From Sulfitobacter brevis (GTDB lineage: Bacteria; Pseudomonadota; Alphaproteobacteria; Rhodobacterales; Rhodobacteraceae): a stretch of 64,000 nucleotides of DNA. The stretch spans positions 186,001 to 250,000 of the forward strand of contig NZ_FOMW01000005.1 of assembly GCF_900112755.1 (NCBI RefSeq), written 5' to 3'. The position numbers were made by a program, and so were the translations under genes. The notes under the pieces are model-generated. The model saw only the letters and a list, made by a program, of their open reading frames with translations, did not search any database and had not been told where the DNA came from. This document shows positions 1 to 8,849 of this stretch, one piece after another. Within the stretch, counting starts at the first letter, position 1; the number at the start of each line of letters is the position of its first letter.

Positions 1-720
1 AATGCCGCAGGAAACCTGCGAAGCTAGTGGCGCTGTGGGCAGAAATGAGAAAGTGACAGGATCTTCATCACCTAATTGCTTTTCTAGAATTGACCAATCG
101 ATTGTGCGACCATCTAACCGTGGAGGGGTTCCAGTTTTCAACCGACCCATCGAAAGCTCGAAACTATCAATTCGCTCGGCAAGCTTTACGGAGGCATTGT
201 CTCCCATTCGCCCCCCAGACCTGGATTCTTCGCCAATATGGATCACGCCACGCAAAAATGTGCCTGTAGTGAGAATCACCGAATTTGCACTTAGCTCTGT
301 CGTGTCAGAGAGTATGACGCCGGTAACGGTATCTCCGTTCATTTTGAAATCGGTGACTTCTCCTTCGACGATTGTAATGTTTGGTTGAAACTGAATTTCC
401 CGCAGCATTGAGGTACGATATATCTTTCGATCCGCTTGAGCGCGTGGACCTTGCACCGCGGGGCCCTTTTTACGATTTAGCAGACGAAACTGAATTCCTG
501 CCTCGTCCGCGACGCGGCCCATAACCCCATCCATCGCATCAATTTCGCGGACTAGATGCCCTTTTCCCAAACCGCCGATGGCTGGATTGCACGACATAAC
601 GCCAATCCCATCAATCTTCAGCGTAACAAGTGCAGTCTTGGCCCCCATACGTGCAGAAGCATGGGCTGCCTCAGCGCCCGCGTGACCCCCACCGATTACT
701 ATGACGTCAAAATGTTTCAC
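1..720 (-). CDS. mnmG: tRNA uridine-5-carboxymethylaminomethyl modification enzyme MnmG, partial (C-terminus outside window)
   Basis: MnmG (GidA) is the FAD-binding partner of MnmE. Together they add the carboxymethylaminomethyl group to uridine 34 in the wobble position of certain tRNAs. The visible 240 codons contain the FAD-binding loop [10 protein letters not shown] within the first 20 residues, then [23 protein letters not shown] and [12 protein letters not shown], all family hallmarks; the frame stays open to the window edge at QVSCGI. I place the start at the GTG at 720 (V-K-H-F-D-V), where the family usually begins; an in-frame GTG nine bases upstream is the alternative. mnmE ends 12 bases upstream, so the two genes are probably co-transcribed. 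The start codon lies inside a parS palindrome, which is unusual. rsmG-parA-parB would be expected further left, outside the window. Confidence 0.95.
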   Translation of the reverse strand, partial: MKHFDVIVIGGGHAGAEAAHASARMGAKTALVTLKIDGIGVMSCNPAIGGLGKGHLVREIDAMDGVMGRVADEAGIQFRLLNRKKGPAVQGPRAQADRKIYRTSMLREIQFQPNITIVEGEVTDFKMNGDTVTGVILSDTTELSANSVILTTGTFLRGVIHIGEESRSGGRMGDNASVKLAERIDSFELSMGRLKTGTPPRLDGRTIDWSILEKQLGDEDPVTFSFLPTAPLASQVSCGI

Positions 721-728
721 GTGAAACA
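713..728. other. parS centromere site (ParB binding)
   Basis: The 16 bases TGTTTCACGTGAAACA are a perfect palindrome and match the widely conserved bacterial parS consensus exactly. ParB loads here and spreads, marking the origin region for segregation by ParA. The site spans the mnmG start codon and the short mnmE-mnmG gap. It lies about 3.3 kb from the candidate oriC, as expected for origin-proximal parS. parAB are normally found just beyond mnmG in this group, so the left flank outside the window should hold them. I found no second copy in the window. Confidence 0.9.
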
Positions 729-732
729 CTCC

Positions 733-2019
733 TTATTTACCCAGACAAAAACTCGTAAAGATCTCATCCAGTAGGTTTTCAACATCAATCCGGCCAACAA
801 GCGCTTCTAAAGATCGGACTGCGAATCGCAACTCTTCAGCAGCTATATCATAACGGTCGGGCCCGTGGTCCAGTGCAGCGTACACACTCTGCAATCTCTC
901 GGCGGCATTCTGCATCGCTTCCCGATGTCGGGCGTGGGTTGCAACGCCAACATCGGAATAACGTGACAGCAAAATTTCACGGATGCGCGTGATCACAGCA
1001 TCAACGCCAATGCCAGTTTTTCCCGAAATTGCATTTTCCGGGTCTGTCAATAGATCGGCCTTGGGACGGACAATGATATCTTCAGTTTTGGGAGTGATCA
1101 GCAAATCGACGCCTGGTTCCGCGATAAACAGCCGTAGATCAGCACGCTCGGCCCGCTCAACCGCGCGTTTGATTCCGATACTCTCAATTGTATCATCGCT
1201 TTCGCGTAATCCTGCGGTATCTAACAAAGTGACCGGCAATCCGCCCAAATCCATCCTTACCTCGATAACGTCGCGCGTTGTGCCAGCAATCTCCGAGGTG
1301 ATTGCTGCTTCGCGGCCTGCGAGTGCATTCAGCAATGTAGATTTCCCTACATTCGGCGCGCCGACAATCGCTACCTCAAAACCGGTCCGGACGCGCTCCG
1401 CCACGCGTGAACCGGCTATCTCAGCGGCCAATTCATTGTGCACAGAGCTCAATAGCGTCGAAACTTCGGGTGTCACATCAACAGGAACATCTTCGTCCGC
1501 AAAATCGATTGTTGCTTCAATCAAGGCGGCGGCCCGTATCAATCGCGTGCGCCAACCTTCAACCAAATCACCCAAGTGGCCAGAAAGTACGCGCAAGGCC
1601 TGCTTTCGTTGAGCCTCAGTCTCCGCCTCTAACAGATCGGCCAAACCCTCTACTTGGGGTAAGTCCAAACGATTATTCTCCAACGCGCGGCGGGTAAACT
1701 CTCCGGGTTCAGCCAGACGGGTGTTCTCTTGTTGACCCAACACGGTCAAGACTGCCCGAACAACAGCGATACTGCCATGAAGATGGAATTCAACCACATC
1801 TTCGCCAGTAAAACTATTTGGCGCTTCGAAGGTCAAAACCAGACCTTGATCGATCTTATTGCCCGCACCGTCGGTTATCGATCGAAGCCCGGCTACCCGC
1901 GTTTTGGGGAGGGGTCCGGCGATGCGCGCCGCGATGGCAAGCGCCGCCGGTCCGGACAAACGGACAACAGCGACCCCCGCACGTCCTGATGCGCTGGCTT
2001 GAGCGTAAATCGTATCCAT
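733..2019 (-). CDS. mnmE: tRNA modification GTPase MnmE
   Basis: MnmE is the GTPase partner of MnmG in modification of tRNA wobble uridine. The 428 residues show the N-terminal tetrahydrofolate-binding domain ([20 protein letters not shown]), the helical domain with PGEFTRRAL, and an inserted G domain. The G domain has the P-loop GAPNVGKS at 220-227, GTTRD at 246-250 and DTAG at 267-270. The C-terminus is FCLGK, the family's catalytic-cysteine tail. The G4 box usually reads NKxD; here it is PKAD in VRPKADLL, so the base-specificity asparagine is replaced. It follows rho by 31 bases and precedes mnmG by 12, suggesting one leftward transcript. Confidence 0.96.
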   Translation of the reverse strand: MDTIYAQASASGRAGVAVVRLSGPAALAIAARIAGPLPKTRVAGLRSITDGAGNKIDQGLVLTFEAPNSFTGEDVVEFHLHGSIAVVRAVLTVLGQQENTRLAEPGEFTRRALENNRLDLPQVEGLADLLEAETEAQRKQALRVLSGHLGDLVEGWRTRLIRAAALIEATIDFADEDVPVDVTPEVSTLLSSVHNELAAEIAGSRVAERVRTGFEVAIVGAPNVGKSTLLNALAGREAAITSEIAGTTRDVIEVRMDLGGLPVTLLDTAGLRESDDTIESIGIKRAVERAERADLRLFIAEPGVDLLITPKTEDIIVRPKADLLTDPENAISGKTGIGVDAVITRIREILLSRYSDVGVATHARHREAMQNAAERLQSVYAALDHGPDRYDIAAEELRFAVRSLEALVGRIDVENLLDEIFTSFCLGK

Positions 2020-2050
2020 GACTCTTAAACTATTGTTTTAGCTGAATAAA

Positions 2051-3322
2051 TCAGGTGTTCATTGAATCGAAGAAATCAGAGTTTGTCTTGGTCTGTTTCA
2101 GTTTACCGAGCAGGAATTCAATCGCGTCTGTAGTTCCCATCGGGTTCAGGATGCGACGCAGAACAAAGGTTTTCTGAAGATCGACCTTATCGACGAGCAG
2201 GTCTTCCTTACGGGTGCCGGATTTGATGATATCCATCGCGGGGAAGACGCGCTTGTCGGCAATTTTGCGATCAAGCACGATCTCGGAGTTGCCGGTACCT
2301 TTAAATTCTTCAAAGATGACTTCGTCCATCCGGCTGCCTGTGTCGATCAACGCCGTAGCGATAATGGTGAGCGAGCCACCTTCTTCGATGTTCCGCGCGG
2401 CACCAAAGAAGCGTTTGGGCCGCTGCAGAGCGTTGGCATCAACACCACCGGTCAGAACCTTGCCAGATGAGGGCACGACAGTGTTGAATGCACGACCAAG
2501 GCGCGTGATAGAATCGAGCAGGATCACCACGTCACGCTTGTGCTCAACCAGCCGTTTAGCCTTCTCAATCACCATATCAGAGACAGCGACGTGCCGTGTT
2601 GCGGGCTCGTCGAAGGTCGAGGACACAACCTCGCCCTTGACGCTGCGCTGCATATCAGTGACTTCTTCTGGCCGTTCGTCGATCAGCAGAACGATCAAAT
2701 AGCACTCGGGGTGGTTCTTTTCGATGCTGTTGGCGATATTTTGCAGCAGCACCGTTTTACCGGTGCGCGGCGGCGCCACGATGAGGCAACGCTGGCCTTT
2801 ACCGATTGGCGTGACCAAATCGATAATCCGAGCCGAGCGATCCTTGATCGTCGGGTCGTTGACTTCCATGGTCAGCCGCTCGTCAGGATAAAGCGGCGTG
2901 AGGTTCTCAAAAGCAACTTTGTGACGCGCCAACTCGGGGTCTTCAAAATTGATCTTGGTGACTTCGGTCAGCGCGAAATAACGCTCGGTATCATCAGGGG
3001 CCTTAATCAGCCCTTCGATGGTATCGCCGGTGCGTAGCGAGTGCTGCCGGATCATATCGGGCGACAGATAGATGTCATCCGGACCTGGCAGGTAGTTCGC
3101 CTCGGGTGAACGCAGAAATCCGAAACCGTCCTGCAGAACCTCCAGCACACCGTCGCCCGAGATTTCCCAGCCCTCATCCGCGCGTTCACGCAGGATCTGG
3201 AACATCATCTCGCCCTTGCGCATCGTGGAGGCGTTTTCAATCTCCAGCTCTTCGGCCATTGCCAGAAGGTTTTTCGGCGTCTGCGCCTTAAGGTCAGCGA
3301 GGTTCAGCGTTTCGATTGTCAT
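2051..3322 (-). CDS. rho: Transcription termination factor Rho
   Basis: Rho is the hexameric RNA-dependent ATPase that ends transcription of untranslated RNA. The 423 residues match the usual length. The RNA-binding cold-shock-like domain has DGFGFLRS at 65-72. The ATPase has the Walker A APPRTGKT at 183-190, Walker B LLIDE at 212-216 and the catalytic [10 protein letters not shown] stretch, followed by [12 protein letters not shown] and the R-loop segment [21 protein letters not shown]. The 125-base gap to hemJ probably holds its leader; I see no certain terminator there. Rho beside mnmE/mnmG and the origin is typical of Alphaproteobacteria. Confidence 0.98.
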   Translation of the reverse strand: MTIETLNLADLKAQTPKNLLAMAEELEIENASTMRKGEMMFQILRERADEGWEISGDGVLEVLQDGFGFLRSPEANYLPGPDDIYLSPDMIRQHSLRTGDTIEGLIKAPDDTERYFALTEVTKINFEDPELARHKVAFENLTPLYPDERLTMEVNDPTIKDRSARIIDLVTPIGKGQRCLIVAPPRTGKTVLLQNIANSIEKNHPECYLIVLLIDERPEEVTDMQRSVKGEVVSSTFDEPATRHVAVSDMVIEKAKRLVEHKRDVVILLDSITRLGRAFNTVVPSSGKVLTGGVDANALQRPKRFFGAARNIEEGGSLTIIATALIDTGSRMDEVIFEEFKGTGNSEIVLDRKIADKRVFPAMDIIKSGTRKEDLLVDKVDLQKTFVLRRILNPMGTTDAIEFLLGKLKQTKTNSDFFDSMNT

Positions 3323-3447
3323 GGAAATTCCTGTTCAGCAGCAGCAAGGGCCGGCTGGTCGTTCGTGGGGAAAATTGCAGATTTGCGCCATCCCCGGACG
3401 GGGCGGTTGCGCTGGTATACGCAGGCCCCCTGCCCGAGTCAATCAGT

Positions 3448-3897
3448 TCAGAATTTGACCACCACAGAGAGCACAATGACGATCATCAGCAACGTTGGGA
3501 CCTCATTGGCGATGCGGTACTGCCGGCCGCTCACTGTGGCCTCTCCACGGCCCGTTCTGGCAACGCTGCGTTCAAGCCAGATGTGGAACCCGCTCATCGC
3601 AATTACCGACAGCGCTTTGGTCCATGGCCAGATCATCGACCAATCGACAATGCCGGGTGTGAACACGAGGCAAAGCCCGAACGCCCATGTCGCCAGCATC
3701 GCCGGTCCCATGATCACATGCGCGAGCTTGTATTCCATCATTGAGAACAGCTGATGGGTGTCTCCCGTCAGCCCAACGCTTTCCGTGTGATGCACCAGAA
3801 GGCGCGGCAGATAGAAGAGCGCCGCCATCCACGAGATCACGGCCATGATATGGAAGGCTTTGATCCACGGGTAGGCCAGGCTTAGCAGGTCAGACAT
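3448..3897 (-). CDS. hemJ: Protoporphyrinogen IX oxidase HemJ (UPF0093 family)
   Basis: HemJ is the membrane protoporphyrinogen oxidase that most Alphaproteobacteria use in the penultimate step of heme synthesis. The protein begins MSDLLSLAYPWIKAFHI and has about four hydrophobic segments. It carries the family's KAFHIMAVISWMAALFYLPRLLVHH region with conserved histidines, and a C-terminal helix ending SVVVKF. I chose the ATG at 3897 (149 residues, typical length) because GGAG lies six bases upstream. The frame opens further, to an ATG at 4002, but those 35 residues do not resemble the family and would run into the origin region. It is the last leftward gene before the candidate oriC. Confidence 0.93.
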   Translation of the reverse strand: MSDLLSLAYPWIKAFHIMAVISWMAALFYLPRLLVHHTESVGLTGDTHQLFSMMEYKLAHVIMGPAMLATWAFGLCLVFTPGIVDWSMIWPWTKALSVIAMSGFHIWLERSVARTGRGEATVSGRQYRIANEVPTLLMIVIVLSVVVKF

Positions 3898-4300
3898 TTC
3901 AGACTCCGTTCGTTCCACCCTTCTTATAATAAATAAGAAGATAAGTAAGATTGATGATGTAAGTAGGGTCATGAATTTCTGTGGATTAACCTGTTGTTCC
4001 AAGGGTTATCCAGACGAGGATAACAATCCAGGCATCGCTGGGTACGACTCATCTGCGGAAATAATTTACTTTTGTATTCAATAGCTTGTAAATTTTAGCC
4101 CAGATGCCGCCTGTGTATAATTCTTGGGATGCTTTACCGTTTGACCGAGTTATCACTGATACACAGTTATCCTTGTGCACCTGAGCGGGAATCGGTCACA
4201 AGCCAGCGAAAGCCAGCCCGAGCACAGTAGTTGTGCCAATCTCACCGACTATGCAGAACAACTCCCTAATAAATCCTTAACTCACACACAGGTTATCCAC
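3898..4300. other. oriC: Candidate chromosomal replication origin (oriC)
   Basis: No gene is supported in this 403-base gap between divergent hemJ and maf. It contains DnaA-box-like 9-mers. TTATCCACA (4293-4301) is perfect. TGTGGATTA (3980-3988), TTATCCAGA (4006-4014) and TGTGTATAA (4112-4120) each have one mismatch. CGAGGATAA (4015-4023) and TTATCCTTG (4167-4175) are weaker. There are AT-rich stretches at about 3920-3960 and 4060-4100 that could be an unwinding element. An 8-base inverted repeat, CTTCTTAT/ATAAGAAG, lies at 3920-3940. Two GACTC sites (3902, 4046) fit the GANTC target of the alphaproteobacterial methyltransferase CcrM. Gene direction flips here, and a parS site is near. The function is inferred from these features and from gene order. 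Confidence 0.8.
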
Positions 4301-4301
4301 A
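4293..4301 (+). promoter_or_regulatory. Perfect DnaA box overlapping the maf start codon
   Basis: TTATCCACA matches the high-affinity DnaA box exactly, and its last base is the A of the maf ATG. DnaA bound here could serve the origin, repress maf translation-initiation-region transcription, or both. It is the only perfect box I found in the intergenic region. Confidence 0.75.
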
Positions 4302-4900
4302 TGGTTACACCAATCATCCTCGCTTCGGGTTCTGAAATCCGCTCCCGGTTGCTGCAACAGGCCGGTGTCAGCCATGAGGTGATCAAGCCACGAGTGGATG
4401 AAGAGATGATCAAACAATCCATGCTGGCCGAAACTGCGCCTCCCCGCGACATTGCCGACACGCTGGCCGAGGTGAAGGCGCGAAAGATCAGCGAAAAACA
4501 CCCCGAAGCCTTGGTAATTGGCTGTGACCAAGCACTGGACCATAAGGGCACGCTGCTTTCAAAGCCTGCAACGCCCGAAGATGCGATTGAACAGCTGCGC
4601 AGCCTGCGGGGTGATCGGCATAGTTTACTGTCGGCTGCGGTGATCTGCGAAGGCGGTAAGCCAATCTGGCGGCATGTCGGGCAAGTGCGTCTGCGGATGC
4701 GTGATATCAGCGATCTCTATCTAGAAGAGTATGTCGCCCGCAATTGGGACAGTATCCGCCATTCGGTCGGCAGCTATAAGCTGGAGGAAGAAGGCGTGCG
4801 CCTGTTCAGCGCCGTCGAGGGGGATTACTTTCACGTTCTCGGTATGCCACTTTTGGAACTGTTGAACTATTTGACGCTACGAGGAGACCTGCCAACATGA
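4301..4900 (+). CDS. maf: Maf-family nucleotide pyrophosphatase
   Basis: Maf proteins hydrolyse non-canonical or modified nucleoside triphosphates to monophosphates (house-cleaning). The protein starts MVTPIILASGSEIRSRLLQQAG, containing the family's ASGSxxR phosphate-binding motif. It continues with a glutamate/lysine-rich segment and a conserved GCDQAL (usually D-Q/T), then SVGSYKLEEEGVRLF and a C-terminal VLGMPLLELL. At 199 residues it has the normal length. A longer frame from 4175 exists, but the extra 42 residues run through the DnaA-box region and are not family-like. The stop overlaps the aroE start (ATGA), so maf-aroE-coaE-dnaQ looks like one operon beginning at the origin. Confidence 0.92.
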   Translation: MVTPIILASGSEIRSRLLQQAGVSHEVIKPRVDEEMIKQSMLAETAPPRDIADTLAEVKARKISEKHPEALVIGCDQALDHKGTLLSKPATPEDAIEQLRSLRGDRHSLLSAAVICEGGKPIWRHVGQVRLRMRDISDLYLEEYVARNWDSIRHSVGSYKLEEEGVRLFSAVEGDYFHVLGMPLLELLNYLTLRGDLPT

Positions 4901-5730
4901 GCTTGCCAAAAATTCCACTGGCGGGGGTCATCGGCTCTCCTATTGCGCACTCCAAATCACCGCAATTGCATCAGCATTGGCTCAAAACCTATGGGATAGC
5001 GGGCCACTACATCCCGATGGATATCGCACCGGAAGATCTGGCCGAGGCGATCCGCACCCTGCCCAAGCTGGGGTTCGTCGGGATCAACGTCACGCTGCCG
5101 CATAAAGAAGCGATCATGGAACTGGCCGATCTGGTGACCGACCGTGCGACCTTGATCGGGGCGGCGAACACGCTGATCTTTCGCAAGGATGGGAAGGTTC
5201 ACGCCGATAACACAGACGGTTATGGGTTTTTGGAAAACCTTAAGTCAGGCGCGCCCGACTGGCAGCCCAAAGCCGGACCAGCGGCGATCCTCGGCGCAGG
5301 TGGCGCAGCGCGGGCGGTGGTGACGTCGCTGCTTGATGCCGGTGTGCCCGAAATCTACATCTCCAACCGGACCCGGGTGCGTGCCGACCAACTCAAGAAA
5401 GATTTCGGCAGTCGTTTGCAGGTGGTTGATTGGGTTCAGGCTGGAAATATGCTCGATGACGCGACGCTGGTGGTTAACACCACCTCGCTGGGGATGATCG
5501 GCAAGGGCCAGTTGCGGGTGCCGCTTGACGGGCTGCGGCCGGGCACTGTGGTTTCCGATCTGGTTTATGCGCCGCTCAAGACCCAACTGTTGGAAACAGC
5601 AGAGCAGATGGGCTGCGTCACCGTTGATGGATTGGGGATGCTGCTGCATCAGGCGGTGCCTGCGTTTGAACGTTGGTTCGGCACCCGCCCAAAGGTCGAT
5701 AGCGCCACGCGCGCGGCGGTTCTGCGCTAA
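4897..5730 (+). CDS. aroE: Shikimate dehydrogenase (NADP+)
   Basis: AroE reduces 3-dehydroshikimate to shikimate in aromatic amino acid synthesis. The 277 residues show the substrate-binding SPIAHSKSPQLHQ at 14-26, the catalytic lysine K70 in NVTLPHK, and the NTDGYG motif with D107. The nucleotide-binding loop is GAGGAARA at 133-140, with NRT for NADPH selectivity after it. It overlaps maf by four bases (ATGA), and its stop shares a base with the coaE start (TAATG), indicating translational coupling. Confidence 0.97.
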   Translation: MSLPKIPLAGVIGSPIAHSKSPQLHQHWLKTYGIAGHYIPMDIAPEDLAEAIRTLPKLGFVGINVTLPHKEAIMELADLVTDRATLIGAANTLIFRKDGKVHADNTDGYGFLENLKSGAPDWQPKAGPAAILGAGGAARAVVTSLLDAGVPEIYISNRTRVRADQLKKDFGSRLQVVDWVQAGNMLDDATLVVNTTSLGMIGKGQLRVPLDGLRPGTVVSDLVYAPLKTQLLETAEQMGCVTVDGLGMLLHQAVPAFERWFGTRPKVDSATRAAVLR

Positions 5731-6320
5731 TGTTCTTGCTGGGCCTGACCGGATCCATTGGCATGGGCAAGTCGACGACCGCCCAGATGTTTGCCGATCT
5801 CGGCTGTGCCGTCTGGGACGCGGATGCTGCCGTGCACCGATTATATAGTGTCGGCGGCGCTGCGGTTGCCCCGTTTAGCTCAGCGTTTCCGACGGCTCTG
5901 GTGGATGGAGAGGTGTCCCGCGCCATACTCAAAGAAATTATCGCGGCAGACCCCACAGCGCTGCGGCAGATTGAACAGATTGTGCATCCATTGGTTTCGC
6001 AAGACCGTACCGCATTTCTAAAAGCCGCCACTGCCGATATTGTTGTGTTGGATATTCCGCTGCTGTTTGAAACGGGCGGCGATGCACGGATGGATGCGGT
6101 GGCCTGTGTCACCGTTGACGCGGAGATTCAGCAGGCGCGGGTGCTGGCCCGTGGCACGATGACACCGTCGCAATTCGAAGCGATCCTTGCCAAACAAATG
6201 CCAAATGACGAAAAATGCGCGCGCGCTGATTATGTAATCCATACCGATAGTCTTGAGGGCACCCGTGCCGAAGTCTCGGTAGTTGTTGCTGAAATAAGGA
6301 AGAGCCTGACCGATGCGTGA
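5730..6320 (+). CDS. coaE: Dephospho-CoA kinase
   Basis: CoaE phosphorylates dephospho-CoA in the last step of coenzyme A synthesis. The 196 residues begin MFLLGLTGSIGMGKST, with the P-loop at 8-15. The family landmarks DADAAVHRLY, HPLV and the lid-region segment VVLDIPLLFETGGD follow. It is sandwiched between aroE (one-base overlap) and dnaQ (eight-base overlap), the standard alphaproteobacterial origin-proximal order. Confidence 0.97.
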   Translation: MFLLGLTGSIGMGKSTTAQMFADLGCAVWDADAAVHRLYSVGGAAVAPFSSAFPTALVDGEVSRAILKEIIAADPTALRQIEQIVHPLVSQDRTAFLKAATADIVVLDIPLLFETGGDARMDAVACVTVDAEIQQARVLARGTMTPSQFEAILAKQMPNDEKCARADYVIHTDSLEGTRAEVSVVVAEIRKSLTDA

Positions 6321-6999
6321 AGTCGTATTAGACACTGAAACCACTGGTTTTGACCCTGAAAGCGGCGACCGTATCGTGGAAATTGGCGCGGTCGAGCTGA
6401 TGGGTCATATGGCCACGGGCAAGACCTACCACCAATATATTAATCCCGAGCGCTTCATGCCGGACGAGGCGTTTCAAGTGCACGGGCTGGGCGATGATTT
6501 TCTCCGCGACAAACCGAAGTTCGCGCAGATCGGTCAGGCATTTCTCGATTTCATTGGCGATTCAAAGCTGATCATTCATAACGCCGCCTTCGACATCAAG
6601 TTTCTCAACGCCGAGCTGAAATGGATGGGATTGCCGCAAATTCCGTGGGCGCAGGCGCTGGATACTTTGGCAATCGCGCGCAGCCGTTTTCCCGGCTCGC
6701 CCGCGTCTCTGGATGCGCTTTGTCGTCGGTTCGGTATCGACAACACCTCGCGTACCCTGCACGGCGCGTTGTTGGACAGCGAAATTCTTGCGGAAGTCTA
6801 TCTGGAGCTGATTGGTGGACGGCAGCCTGACTTTGCGTTATCAACGCAACCCGAGCGCCGCGAGGGGGACAATGTAACCGAATGGGCCCCACGGCCGCGC
6901 CCAAACCCCCTGCCCTCACTGCTGACCGAAAAAGAAGCCGCCGCCCATGCCGAGTTTGTCAGCAAATTGAGCGGCGACGTTCTATGGCGCCAGAACTAG
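6313..6999 (+). CDS. dnaQ: DNA polymerase III epsilon subunit (3'-5' proofreading exonuclease)
   Basis: DnaQ is the proofreading subunit of the replicative polymerase. The DEDDh exonuclease motifs are visible: D7 and E9 in LDTETTGFD, D94 in HNAAFDIKFL, and H150 with D155 in TLHGALLDSEIL. After about residue 175 comes a short C-terminal tail, consistent with the segment that binds the polymerase alpha subunit; length 228 is typical. It overlaps coaE by eight bases and is the last gene of the maf operon. secB follows in the opposite direction 14 bases away. Confidence 0.97.
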   Translation: MREVVLDTETTGFDPESGDRIVEIGAVELMGHMATGKTYHQYINPERFMPDEAFQVHGLGDDFLRDKPKFAQIGQAFLDFIGDSKLIIHNAAFDIKFLNAELKWMGLPQIPWAQALDTLAIARSRFPGSPASLDALCRRFGIDNTSRTLHGALLDSEILAEVYLELIGGRQPDFALSTQPERREGDNVTEWAPRPRPNPLPSLLTEKEAAAHAEFVSKLSGDVLWRQN

Positions 7000-7013
7000 G
7001 CACCGCGTTGGCT

Positions 7014-7496
7014 TCAGGCGTCGGCTTTTGGCGGATTTTCCGCCTGACGACGCGCGATTTCGTTGCGGTAAAGCGACAGGAAATCGATGTTCTCAAGGTT
7101 CAGCGGCGGGAAGCCACCGTCGCGTGTGACATCGCTGACAACGCGGCGCAGGAACGGGAAGATCATCCGCGGGCATTCGATCAGCAGGAACGGATGGATC
7201 TGATCATCCGACACGCCTTCAATGTTAAAAATGCCGACATAATCAATCTCAAGCAAAAACAGCATCGTGTCGGCGTCTTTGGCCTTTGAGGTAATCTTGA
7301 GCTTGATCGAGGTCTCATACTGGTTGTCGCCCGAACGCTTTTTGGCATCCAGATTAACCTGAACCTGCACATCCGGCTGCACATCGGCAGGCGCGCCTTT
7401 TTGCGCCATGATGTTTTCAAATGACATATCGCGGATGAACTGTCCCAGAACCCGCATTTGCGGGTTCTGCTGAGGTGTTGCTTCGGCTTCGGCCAT
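7014..7496 (-). CDS. secB: Protein-export chaperone SecB
   Basis: SecB keeps preproteins unfolded and hands them to SecA. The 160 residues carry the family core: QFIRDMSFENI, DVQVQVNLDAKKR, YETSIKLKITSKA and the C-terminal half DQIHPFLLIECPRMIFPFLRR with DVTRDGGFPPL. It reads leftwards and is convergent with dnaQ. Upstream, fxsA lies 57 bases away on the same strand. Confidence 0.96.
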   Translation of the reverse strand: MAEAEATPQQNPQMRVLGQFIRDMSFENIMAQKGAPADVQPDVQVQVNLDAKKRSGDNQYETSIKLKITSKAKDADTMLFLLEIDYVGIFNIEGVSDDQIHPFLLIECPRMIFPFLRRVVSDVTRDGGFPPLNLENIDFLSLYRNEIARRQAENPPKADA

Positions 7497-7553
7497 GACG
7501 GGCTCCCTTAAGAAATCAAATCCCGCTGGGTTTAGCAGGTTGCCCCGCCCCCC

Positions 7554-8087
7554 TCAATGCTTTGTCCAACCCGACGGGCCTTCTTTACCCTGCCGCTCAG
7601 CCTCGGTGATTTCGTGGTAATCGCCATCAATCACCTCACCCTTTTCGGCTGCTTGGGCCGCGGGATGTATCGGCTCGGGCCGCGCTTGCCCGCCACGCCC
7701 GTGCGGCGGCATACCGCCCTGCTGGGTGCCAAAGCTGTGAATGTTCACCCGCGCCTGAATGGCCTGATAGACCGCGCGTCTGATTGCGGGCACCAGCAGG
7801 GAAAATCCGATAGCATCGGTGAAAAATCCCGGTGTCAGCAGCAATGCGCCAGAAAACAGGATCATCGCGCCATGCACCAAAGGCTCGGTCGGGTCGCGCA
7901 GATCAGAGAAGGACGACTTCACCTGCCCTAGCGCAATCGCGCCCTGCGATCTTACCAGCCAGGTACCTAAAACAGCGGTAAACAGCACAATCGCCAGCGT
8001 CCAGCCAAGGCCGATTGCGCCCCCGATCTGGATGAATAGCGCGATCTCAATCAGCGGGATGGCAATAAATGCGATCAATAGCCACAT
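7554..8087 (-). CDS. fxsA: FxsA-family cytoplasmic membrane protein
   Basis: FxsA is a small membrane protein known in E. coli for relieving phage T7 exclusion; its normal role is unknown. The 177 residues start MWLLIAFIAIPLIEIALFIQIG and hold three to four membrane segments, including LGWTLAIVLFTAVLGTWLVRSQG and the family's ALLLTPGFFTDAIGF loop. The tail is hydrophilic and rich in glycine and charged residues. I chose the ATG at 8087 because AAGGA lies upstream and the family begins with the hydrophobic segment; an in-frame start 16 codons upstream looks spurious. Divergent from the Tim44-like gene. Confidence 0.9.
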   Translation of the reverse strand: MWLLIAFIAIPLIEIALFIQIGGAIGLGWTLAIVLFTAVLGTWLVRSQGAIALGQVKSSFSDLRDPTEPLVHGAMILFSGALLLTPGFFTDAIGFSLLVPAIRRAVYQAIQARVNIHSFGTQQGGMPPHGRGGQARPEPIHPAAQAAEKGEVIDGDYHEITEAERQGKEGPSGWTKH

Positions 8088-8192
8088 GAACAATGGTCCT
8101 TTCACTTCCGGGTAGAGTGGACTTGGTCCGGTCAAGCACCTACATAAGGCGTTGACCGCGACGTTTCCATGCTTTGACCCAATGAGGTTCCG

Positions 8193-8849
8193 ATGAATTC
8201 ACCGTTGATACAGCTGCTGGTGTTAGCTGGCATTGCCGTATTCCTGATCCTACGCCTGAAAAACGTACTGGGGACACGCGAGGGTTTTGAAAAACCTGCC
8301 GTCACCGACAAGCCTACCGCCCGTAGTGGGCCTGCGCTTGAGGTGATAGAAGGCGGCCCCGATCTTGATATTGCAGATCATGTCGCCGTAGATAGCGAGG
8401 CGGGCAAGGCTCTTGCCGAGATGAAGCGCATCGAGCCGTCTTTCAGCGCCAGCGAGTTTCTTGGTGGTGCCCGTGGCGCCTATGAGATGATCGTGATGGG
8501 CTACGAGCGCGGTGAGTTGTCCGACATTCAGCCGTTTCTCTCCGAAGACATCTACGAAAGCTTCGTGGATGGCGTTGCCGCCCGCGAAGATCAGGGCCTG
8601 ACGATTGAGGCGAAATTCTTTGGCGTGCGCGAAACAACGCTGGTGGATGCCTCGCTTGATCCGGTCACCAAGGAAGCAGAGATAAAAATCCGTTTCGGCG
8701 CAGAGCTTACTTCGGCAGTCCGCGACGCGGATGGCAAAATCGTCGAGGGCAGCACCACTGAAATCAAGCGCCAGAAAGATACTTGGGTCTTTGCGCGCAT
8801 CATGGGCTCGGACGATCCAAATTGGCTTCTGGTTTCTACAGACGGGTAA
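8193..8849 (+). CDS. Tim44/TimA-like membrane-anchored protein
   Basis: The 218 residues begin with an N-terminal membrane anchor (LIQLLVLAGIAVFLILRLKNVLG). After a variable linker there is a Tim44-like domain, from about residue 80: FLGGARGAYEMIVMGYERGELSDIQPFLSEDIYESF and a beta-rich C-terminal half with KRQKDTWVFAR. Alphaproteobacterial homologues (TimA) are related to the mitochondrial import-motor subunit; the bacterial role is unproven. GAGG precedes the ATG. It stands between divergent secB-fxsA and the overlapping mltA, a conserved neighbourhood in Rhodobacteraceae that links it to export and envelope functions. Confidence 0.88.
   Translation: MNSPLIQLLVLAGIAVFLILRLKNVLGTREGFEKPAVTDKPTARSGPALEVIEGGPDLDIADHVAVDSEAGKALAEMKRIEPSFSASEFLGGARGAYEMIVMGYERGELSDIQPFLSEDIYESFVDGVAAREDQGLTIEAKFFGVRETTLVDASLDPVTKEAEIKIRFGAELTSAVRDADGKIVEGSTTEIKRQKDTWVFARIMGSDDPNWLLVSTDG

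Noticed and set aside
3898-4002. N-terminal extension of hemJ to an ATG at 4002
   Set aside because: The extra residues are not family-like, run into DnaA boxes, and a good GGAG-preceded ATG exists at 3897.
4150-4158. TTATCACTG as a further DnaA box
   Set aside because: Four mismatches to the consensus; too weak to count.
4175-4300. N-terminal extension of maf to an ATG at 4175
   Set aside because: Covers DnaA-box-like sequence and lacks family similarity; Maf proteins start near the ASGS motif.
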